Program-made: the position numbers and the translations under genes
The notes under the pieces: generated by a model
The model's database searches: none
Told to the model about the DNA's origin: nothing
What the model saw: only the letters and a program-made list of their open reading frames with translations
Source: Bacteroidota bacterium
GTDB lineage: Bacteria > Bacteroidota > Bacteroidia > 2-12-FULL-35-15
Assembly: GCA_005772895.1 (NCBI GenBank)
Contig: SXIH01000061.1
Coordinates: 1-52,629, forward strand
DNA: 52,629 bases
Direction of reading: 5' to 3'
In this document: positions 44,467-52,629 of the stretch, in pieces
Layout: every line of letters begins with the position of its first letter
Numbering within the stretch: position 1 is the first letter of the stretch

Positions 44467-46674
44467 TTATACCCTCACACCAATAATCACCACATCGTCC
44501 ACTTGCTCTAAGTCTCCTTTCCAGGAGTCGAAAATGTTAGCAAGTTCCTGCTTTTGTTCATCAATTGGAAGTAAATGCATCTTATGCAGAATTTGTTTCA
44601 GCTGATTATATTTGAATTTTTTCCCACGTGGCCCCCCAAATTGATCGGCATAACCATCGCTGAAAAGGTAAACACAATCGCCTTTCTGAAGAGGAATAGT
44701 ATGATTTGTATAGTTATCTACTTTACCATCTATATTAACACCTATTGGAAATTTATCAGCTTTAACTTCATAAAAGTTCCCATTGCTTATATAATATAGC
44801 GCATTAAAAGCTCCGGCATATTGTAGCACATTTGTGTTTTTATTTATTGAGCATAACGATAAATCCATTCCGTCTTTTACTCCTTTTCCATCACCTGATT
44901 GACGCAATGTTTTTGTTACCCCATAATCTAAATGTTTTAAAATATCAGAAGGAATAGTCAAGTTCATTTCATTAACCGCCTGTGTAAGCAAATTAAATCC
45001 AACAACACTCATTAATGCTCCTGGGACTCCATGACCTGTACAGTCAACAGCAGCAAAACAAGCGACATCGTCTTTTTGTTCTATCCAATAAAAATCTCCA
45101 CTTACAATATCTTTGGGACGATAAAAAATAAAACTATTTGGTAAAATATTTTTCCAGTAAGCATCGGGTGGCAAAATAGATTCCTGAATTCGTTTCGCAT
45201 AATTAATACTATCTGTAATTTCTTTTTTATGCGTTTCTAATTCTTCTTTTTGTATTCGAATGGCTGTATTGGAAATTGTCAATTGTTCATTTGCTTTTTT
45301 TCTTTGACGATTTGCTCTTCCAATTAAAAAAACTATGATTAGCAAAATCAACCCCACCGAACAAGCAGCAAAAACAGTACGTTTAAAGCGTTCGTTTGTT
45401 AACTCATGAAGCAATGCTGTTTCCTTTTGTTTGCTTTCAAATCGATAATTGAGTTCCATCTCAGTAATTTTTTGAGCATTGTTCCCATTATACACAGAGT
45501 CGTTATACTTTTTATATAACTTGAAATTTTTAAAAGCTTTTTCATAGTCTTTCGTTTCCTCATACAATCGGGATAGATTAAAATGAATTTCAATTAAATC
45601 TTCTAGCGACTGCATTTCCTGAGCCATTGGCAACGATTTATTAAAATATTCCAATGCTTTGTCATAATTTTTCAAATTCAAATAATCTATTCCAATAGCA
45701 CTATTACAAATTGTTAATCCTTGTTTGTCTTGTATTTCTTCAAATATTTTTTGAGCTTGAAACTGAAGTTCCATTCCCTTTTCTATTTGTCCCATGTCAG
45801 CATACACATTCCCCATATTACCTAAAACTCCGGCATAAGTATTTCTGCTTCCGAATTTTTCATTAAATAATAATATTTTTTGATACTTGTCTAGTGCCTT
45901 TTCATACTCCTTTCTATAATAATATTGATTTGCAATATAAGTGTATGCATTCATCATCATATTAGTATCTTTCATTTGTTCTGCAATAGCCCCAGCCTTT
46001 GATAAATACTCCATCCCTAATTCTGAATTCACTCCTTCTGAGTATAATGCTCCAATAAATAAATTAATTTGAGTAGTAAGACGGTCTCTTTTTACTTGTT
46101 CGGCCGGACCTAAAGCATTTTGATAATACTCTAAGGCTTTAGGAATATTTCCCATTCCTTGGAAGCAACGACCAATATACATATTACACTCCGCGATTTG
46201 TCCTAAATCATTTAATTCTTTGGCAAGCAAAAGTGATTTTTCAAATTCTTCTATAGCTTTAATATAATCTCCTGTTGCAATTGTAATTTCTCCTAAATAT
46301 CCATAAGCATCACAGAGTTCGTGTTGCATTTTATTCAATTCAAGGTCGGGAATAATTCTAATTAAAATTTGTTTTGCTTTTATATAATCATCGCTTTCTG
46401 CCAAAACTATAGCATGTAAAAATTCTAATTTGGTTGCTACAGCAGGAGTGTTTATTTTCTCACTAATTGATTTTGTAATCAAATAATATTTATCAGTTTC
46501 TTCAGACCTCTCATTTGCTAATTTTCTAACAATGCCATAATAATAACCAAATTGCAATTTGGGGTCACTCGTTTTATTAATAAGTGCTTTTATACTATCT
46601 ACATAGTTTTCGCACATCGCATTCAAGTTAAATGCGACTAAAAAAATAAAGCAGATATAAATTTTATTTTTCAA
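44467..46674 (-). CDS. TPR sensor with SpoIIE/PP2C phosphatase domain
   Basis: 735 residues, intact. The signal peptide covers 1-21 (FNLNAMCE). About eight TPR units run from ~70 to 390 (e.g. CNMYIGRCFQGMGNIPKALEYYQNAL). A membrane helix (VFAACSVGLILLIIVFLIG, ~425-445) is followed by a coiled coil and the linker ITDSINYAKRIQESILP (~490). The phosphatase domain (~510-735) has SGDFYW, AAVDCTGHGVPGALMS, KDGMD, YLFSDGYADQFGG and DDVVIIGVRV, so all acidic metal ligands are present. The periplasmic TPR region probably senses a signal and controls the cytoplasmic phosphatase, as in partner-switching systems. It lies 38 bases after the LD-carboxypeptidase gene, so the two may be co-transcribed. Confidence 0.92.
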   Translation of the reverse strand: MKNKIYICFIFLVAFNLNAMCENYVDSIKALINKTSDPKLQFGYYYGIVRKLANERSEETDKYYLITKSISEKINTPAVATKLEFLHAIVLAESDDYIKAKQILIRIIPDLELNKMQHELCDAYGYLGEITIATGDYIKAIEEFEKSLLLAKELNDLGQIAECNMYIGRCFQGMGNIPKALEYYQNALGPAEQVKRDRLTTQINLFIGALYSEGVNSELGMEYLSKAGAIAEQMKDTNMMMNAYTYIANQYYYRKEYEKALDKYQKILLFNEKFGSRNTYAGVLGNMGNVYADMGQIEKGMELQFQAQKIFEEIQDKQGLTICNSAIGIDYLNLKNYDKALEYFNKSLPMAQEMQSLEDLIEIHFNLSRLYEETKDYEKAFKNFKLYKKYNDSVYNGNNAQKITEMELNYRFESKQKETALLHELTNERFKRTVFAACSVGLILLIIVFLIGRANRQRKKANEQLTISNTAIRIQKEELETHKKEITDSINYAKRIQESILPPDAYWKNILPNSFIFYRPKDIVSGDFYWIEQKDDVACFAAVDCTGHGVPGALMSVVGFNLLTQAVNEMNLTIPSDILKHLDYGVTKTLRQSGDGKGVKDGMDLSLCSINKNTNVLQYAGAFNALYYISNGNFYEVKADKFPIGVNIDGKVDNYTNHTIPLQKGDCVYLFSDGYADQFGGPRGKKFKYNQLKQILHKMHLLPIDEQKQELANIFDSWKGDLEQVDDVVIIGVRV

Positions 46675-46712
46675 AATATTTTTTTGCCTTGCAATATTAC
46701 AATATTATTTGC

Positions 46713-47747
46713 TTATAAAACTGCCGCCTCTAAGAGTTTAATTGACCCTGCAGTTGCATCTATTTCAGCTGTTATACCAATTGGAACAGTGTATTTATTT
46801 ACAATGTGCCCTATCATCGCTCCGTAGAATGCAGGTATTCCTAACGGTTTTATATGTTGCTCCAAAACTTCTTTCAGGGTAAATGCTTTTTCAGGTTCTT
46901 CAGCTTCACATTTAACACATTTTCCAAATACTAATCCTTTAATGTTTTTTAGAACTCCAGCTAACTTTAATTGTGTTAACATTCTATCAATTCTATAAGG
47001 CTCTTCTCCTGTTTCTTCTAAAAACAGAATTTTGTTTTCCCAATTAGGCAAATAGTCCGAACCTATCATGCTTGCTAAAACGGTTAAATTTCCTCCTACT
47101 AAAATTCCATTCGCTTTTCCTTCGTTAATAGTGTAATGCTTATCAGCATCGTCTTCAGGATAAGCATAAGAAACAATTTTTTTATCTACTAGAATTTCTT
47201 TTACATATTTAATTGTAAAATCGTTCCATCCACTATTCCCAACCGGACCATGATATGTGGCCAATCCTGTTTTTGCATTTATTGCGATTAACAAAGAAGT
47301 AATATCACTAAAGCCCATAATTACTTTCGGATTATTTTTTATTACTTCATAATTTAGTTTATCTAAAATTCTTGCACAGCCCCAACCACCTTTCATGCAA
47401 AAAATAGCATTCACATATTTATCAGAAAAAAAATCGTTTATTTCTTTTGCTCTTAAATCATCTGAACCGGCAAAGTAGCCATACTTTTCTTTTAGTGTTT
47501 GTCCTAGCTTAACCTGAAAACCCGAATTTTCGAGTATAGAAACAAACTTTTCAAGTTGTGAATTATCCCAAATTGCCCCGGCAGGAGAACTGATTGCAAT
47601 CGTATCTCCTGTTTTAAGTGCAGGAGGTTTTATTAAGGGCAAACTCAACTTATTATCATGCAATACATTTTCTTTCATTCCTAAAAGTGGAATAGAAAGA
47701 GATGCTAATGCTGTTGATGTAATAAATTGTCGTCTGTTATTTTTCAT
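46713..47747 (-). CDS. Peptidase S66 family protein (LD-carboxypeptidase) with Tat-type signal
   Basis: 344 residues. Family S66 enzymes remove the terminal D-Ala from muropeptide tetrapeptides during murein recycling. The Ser nucleophile lies in MGFSDITSLL (~139), the Glu probably in LFLEETGEEPYRIDRML (~240) and the His in GAMIGHIVNKYTVPIG (~312), the order expected for the Ser-Glu-His triad. CMKGGWGCARILD is the characteristic GGyG-type loop. An N-terminal NNRRQFITSTALASLSIPLL stretch is a twin-arginine signal, unlike the cytoplasmic E. coli LdcA, so the enzyme is probably periplasmic. It lies between two SpoIIE-phosphatase sensors on the same strand. Confidence 0.9.
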   Translation of the reverse strand: MKNNRRQFITSTALASLSIPLLGMKENVLHDNKLSLPLIKPPALKTGDTIAISSPAGAIWDNSQLEKFVSILENSGFQVKLGQTLKEKYGYFAGSDDLRAKEINDFFSDKYVNAIFCMKGGWGCARILDKLNYEVIKNNPKVIMGFSDITSLLIAINAKTGLATYHGPVGNSGWNDFTIKYVKEILVDKKIVSYAYPEDDADKHYTINEGKANGILVGGNLTVLASMIGSDYLPNWENKILFLEETGEEPYRIDRMLTQLKLAGVLKNIKGLVFGKCVKCEAEEPEKAFTLKEVLEQHIKPLGIPAFYGAMIGHIVNKYTVPIGITAEIDATAGSIKLLEAAVL

Positions 47748-47810
47748 TAAATTGAAAGTGAATGATCTTAAGAATAAAATTTCTGCGCTGAAAGAGAGAG
47801 CCCCTTTCCA

Positions 47811-50800
47811 TTAAATCCTAATCCCAATTACCAATATATCATCAATCTGTTCCAAATCACCAATCCAATCTTTTATTGTGGTTTCCAAAATATTTTTTTG
47901 TTCTTCCATTGGTTTTTTGTGATTCTTGATTAGAAGTGATTCAAATTGTTTGTATTTGAATTTTTTTCCTTTAGGTCCACCAAACTGATCTGCAAATCCA
48001 TCTGTAAAAATATAAACACAATCGCCTTTAATTAATTCAAATTCGTGATTGGCAAATTGTTGTAATTCTTCTCCTACAAATGCTCCAATAGGAAACTTAT
48101 CTCCGTTAACCTGAATCAATTGTTTTTCACGAATAATCCACAAAGGATTATTGGCTCCAGCAAATTCAATTTTTAATTTTGGGTAATTAATTGAAATCAA
48201 AGAAATATCCATTCCATCACGCACGGTTGCTTCATCAGGATCTTGATTTAATTTTTTTGAAAGCTGAGAATTTGTCTCATTTAAAATTAAAGCAGGTTTT
48301 GTCAAGCCTAATACATTTACTGCTTGTGTTAAAATATTATGACAAACAATACTCATAAATGCCCCTGGAACACCATGCCCTGTACAATCAACTGCTGCAA
48401 TCAATGTTTCATTTCCCCATTTTTCTAACCAATAAAAATCACCACTTACAATTGCTTTCGGTTGATAAAACACAAACGATTCATTTAATGATTGCTTAAA
48501 TGCGCTATCAGAAGGCAGAATTGCATTCTGAATTCTTTTCGCATAATGAATACTATCTGTAATATCCTTGTTTTTCCCATCAATTTCAGAATATGCTACT
48601 TGAAGTTTTTCTTTTTCTTCAAACAATTCATTTGTTCTGATTGCAACTTGTTCTTCCAATAATTTTTGTGAATGCACTAAACTTCTTTCACGCATTTTAA
48701 TCATCAGAAAAATTCCACAAACACCTATAATTATTATGGAGACATAAAACCATAGTCGCTTCCAAAAGGGAGGAGTGATTTCAAATGAATAAGATACGGG
48801 AACTGAATTCCATAAACCATCGTCATTAGAAGCTTTTAACAGAAATGTGTATTTCCCTGCAGGAAGATTTGAATAAGTTGTACTGGTTTCTTTTCCCTTT
48901 GGCAACCAATCGGCATCAAAGTTTTCTAACATGTATTGATAATAAATTTTTGATGGAATAGTATGAGAAATTCCTATAAAATCAAATGTAACATGGTTTT
49001 TATCATAGGGCAATTTTAAATTTTTTGGTAACCCGTACTCTACACTGTCACCATATTTTTTATAATCAAATTTTTCTAAAAACAATCTAATATTACTAAT
49101 TTGGGTTTGTGGTTCTATGGTGTTTTGCTTCTCTTGTTTGGGATCATATATTGTTACTCCACCTATTGTTCCTATCCAAAGTTTTCCATCAATATCTTTA
49201 TAAAAAGCATTTTGATTACACTCTAATCCTATAAAACCTTCTTCTTTGCCATAATGTTTTAAAACAATTTCTTTTTGATTTACAAATTGATTTAAATCAA
49301 GTTTATCAATTCCATTATTTGTTCCAAGCCATAAATTACCATCACCATCAGGTCGAACATAATAAACAGTATTAGAGCTTAATCCTTCATTTTCTGTTAT
49401 CGTGCGAAATGTTTTTCCATTGTAAACACAAACTCCTGCATCGGTACTAAACCAAGTATAACCATAAATATCACGAGTAATGTTTTTGATTTTTGGAAAA
49501 CCTTCAGGACGTAAAATGGTAGTGAAAACTTTTCCATCGTATTTAATTATTTTATCCGGAGATCCAAACCAGAGTGTTCCTAGATTATCTTCATAGATTG
49601 CATTCACCCCTTGTGTAGAAAAACCTTGATTGCTGCTATAAAAAACAAATGTTTTTCCATCAAATTTGTCCAATCCATTTTCATGAGCAATCCAAACATT
49701 TCCTTTTTTATCACACACCATCGACAAAATTCTTATGCCGTGTAACCCTTCTTTTAAATGATATAGTTTAAATGATTTACCATCATAAACCGTAATTCCA
49801 GAGCCCGATGTTCCAAACCAAACATTTCCCTTTTTATCTTCACACATGCTCCAGGTATTGTTTACGCCTGATTCACCTTTGTTTGAACCATAGTTTTGAA
49901 TAATTACTTCTCCGGTATTTCGGAAATGATTAAAATCTATTTTTGAAACACCACCACCCCATGTTCCAACCCACATATTATCTTTCGAATCTTTTAAGAA
50001 AGACATTACTGTGTTGTTTGCTAATCCATGTTTATCATTAATGTTTACAAACAAGTCATTTCTATATTTACTAACTCCACCAGTAAATGAACCAAACCAC
50101 ATGTTTCCTTCTCTGTCTTGAGTAATAGTATATATTCTATTATTACACAATCCATTTGCCGGAGTGAATTTTCTTATTTTGTTGTTGCTTATTTTATCCA
50201 CTCCCCAATTGTTTCCAACCCAAATTGCATCATTCATATCTTTATATAAACGATAAACTCCTTCTAGATAAGGTTTCCCATTGACTTTTAAAGTATCTAA
50301 CTTTAACTCGCCTGTATAAGCTTTGGAAGGATCATAAACATTAATTCCATGAAAACTTGCTATCCAAACTTTATCCCCATTAATAAGAATATCACGGTTT
50401 TTGGGGTCAAGCAATCCATTCTTTTTATCAAAATGTAAAACTTTAACTCCATCATACATATACACACCATTGTATATTGTACCTATCCAAATATTTCCAA
50501 TTTTATCTTGCTTAACAACCCAAACTTGTGAATTAAATATTTCGGCATTTTTTGCAAACGGGAAAAACTTTTTCCCATCATAAATTATTATCCCTGAAGC
50601 AGAACCAAACCAAATATCTCCATTGGTGTGCTCTAGAATACTATAGATGACTTTGTCTTTAAAGATAGAATCCTCAATTGCTGTTATTTTTTTATTCTGA
50701 AGTTTTGCAATTCCCTTTGCAGATGCAATCCAAATAATATGATTTCTGTCCTCAAGAACTGCATTTATACGGTTACTTTTTAATCCGTCTTTCGTGCTGT

Positions 50801-51020
50801 AGTTTGTAAACTTTAATCCATCAAAACAGCTAACTCCTCCACCATTTGTTGAAAACCAAATAGCACCTGTATGATCCTGAAAAGAATTAAGGATTTGAGA
50901 TTGAGGCAGACCATCCTCAATTGAAAAATTTTTAATATTCAATTGTTGCGCTCCTGCTGATAAGCAACGACAAAACAAAAGAAAAGAAAGGAAAAGTATT
51001 TTAATTGAACTCCAATTCAC
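47811..51020 (-). CDS. Beta-propeller (Reg_prop) sensor with Y_Y_Y domain and SpoIIE/PP2C phosphatase output
   Basis: About 1069 residues from GTG 51020; the furthest frame begins at a TTG at 51026. The signal peptide ends around CLSAGAQQ (~24). Residues ~25-610 hold about 14 Reg_prop-type repeats (NIWIGTIYNGVYMYDG, NVWFGTSGSGITVYDG) that build two beta propellers. A Y_Y_Y domain (~690-750, the YSNLPAGKYTFLLKASNDDG segment) follows, then one membrane helix (~760-782), a coiled coil and the linker ITDSIHYAKRIQNAILP. The SpoIIE domain (~840-1069) has SGDFYW, AAVDCTGHGVPGAFMS, RDGMD, IFTDGFADQFGG and DDILVIGI. The sensor half is that of hybrid two-component systems, but the usual histidine kinase is replaced by a phosphatase. 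It is divergent from the ABC-F gene. Confidence 0.9.
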   Translation of the reverse strand: MNWSSIKILFLSFLLFCRCLSAGAQQLNIKNFSIEDGLPQSQILNSFQDHTGAIWFSTNGGGVSCFDGLKFTNYSTKDGLKSNRINAVLEDRNHIIWIASAKGIAKLQNKKITAIEDSIFKDKVIYSILEHTNGDIWFGSASGIIIYDGKKFFPFAKNAEIFNSQVWVVKQDKIGNIWIGTIYNGVYMYDGVKVLHFDKKNGLLDPKNRDILINGDKVWIASFHGINVYDPSKAYTGELKLDTLKVNGKPYLEGVYRLYKDMNDAIWVGNNWGVDKISNNKIRKFTPANGLCNNRIYTITQDREGNMWFGSFTGGVSKYRNDLFVNINDKHGLANNTVMSFLKDSKDNMWVGTWGGGVSKIDFNHFRNTGEVIIQNYGSNKGESGVNNTWSMCEDKKGNVWFGTSGSGITVYDGKSFKLYHLKEGLHGIRILSMVCDKKGNVWIAHENGLDKFDGKTFVFYSSNQGFSTQGVNAIYEDNLGTLWFGSPDKIIKYDGKVFTTILRPEGFPKIKNITRDIYGYTWFSTDAGVCVYNGKTFRTITENEGLSSNTVYYVRPDGDGNLWLGTNNGIDKLDLNQFVNQKEIVLKHYGKEEGFIGLECNQNAFYKDIDGKLWIGTIGGVTIYDPKQEKQNTIEPQTQISNIRLFLEKFDYKKYGDSVEYGLPKNLKLPYDKNHVTFDFIGISHTIPSKIYYQYMLENFDADWLPKGKETSTTYSNLPAGKYTFLLKASNDDGLWNSVPVSYSFEITPPFWKRLWFYVSIIIIGVCGIFLMIKMRERSLVHSQKLLEEQVAIRTNELFEEKEKLQVAYSEIDGKNKDITDSIHYAKRIQNAILPSDSAFKQSLNESFVFYQPKAIVSGDFYWLEKWGNETLIAAVDCTGHGVPGAFMSIVCHNILTQAVNVLGLTKPALILNETNSQLSKKLNQDPDEATVRDGMDISLISINYPKLKIEFAGANNPLWIIREKQLIQVNGDKFPIGAFVGEELQQFANHEFELIKGDCVYIFTDGFADQFGGPKGKKFKYKQFESLLIKNHKKPMEEQKNILETTIKDWIGDLEQIDDILVIGIRI

Positions 51021-51088
51021 AAACAATGGCTTAAAACAGCACTAAATAAACGAAAATAAAGCAAATAACCAATAAAAATCGATGATAA

Positions 51089-52629
<1,541 letters not shown>

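Overview
The window is AT-rich DNA from a member of the Bacteroidota, most likely an aerobic, T9SS-bearing lineage in the Flavobacteriales/Cytophagales/Chitinophagales range. The signs are type IX secretion sorting domains (types A and B), a PorP/SprF protein, SprB-type and PKD repeats, an alternative complex III plus cytochrome oxidase operon, TPR/SpoIIE phosphatases, promoters of the TTTG / TAnnTTTG type and a near absence of Shine-Dalgarno sites. No tRNA, rRNA, CRISPR array, transposase or phage gene was seen. No intergenic gap exceeds about 300 bases.

Layout. (1) 1-7510, plus strand: a surface-protein operon. It holds a giant two-type repeat protein cut by the left edge (type B sorting domain), a PorP/SprF partner and a SprB-repeat protein with a type A tail. 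(2) 7702-17553: a very large unrecognised envelope protein divergent from exonuclease III across an inverted repeat, an orphan OppA-like lipoprotein, an OmpA-family lipoprotein with a coiled coil, a long MORN-type repeat protein, and a small membrane protein that meets it tail to tail. (3) 17702-22554: the rimP-nusA-infB operon, with a canonical promoter, a strong leader hairpin and a terminator; REP-like palindromes lie on both sides of infB. (4) 22652-25653, minus strand: a small lipoprotein, a T9SS type A cargo protein and a SPOR-like protein. (5) 25850-37657, plus strand: actABCDEF-coxBA, a quinol:cytochrome c oxidoreductase fused in one transcription unit with terminal oxidase subunits II and I. 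(6) 37733-51020: a small outer-membrane-type protein, then a minus-strand run with three sensor proteins that end in SpoIIE/PP2C phosphatase domains (one split by an apparent one-base frameshift), a giant PKD/SprB-repeat type B cargo protein and an LD-carboxypeptidase. (7) 51122 to the right edge: an ABC-F ATPase, incomplete.

How the parts fit. Much of the window serves the cell envelope: T9SS cargo with partner, outer-membrane and peptidoglycan-binding proteins, and membrane-anchored phosphatases that probably turn periplasmic or internal cues into partner-switch signalling. The respiratory operon and the translation/transcription factor operon are housekeeping islands.

The most unusual signal is outside the genes. 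Several spacers carry runs of ATT-anchored heptamers (ATTnnnn, exact period 7) starting a few bases after a stop codon. The unit differs from locus to locus, but the ATT phase is kept. Other points worth checking are the junction rule in the giant repeat protein (the linker predicts the next repeat type), the rimP leader hairpin and the one-base break in a phosphatase gene.
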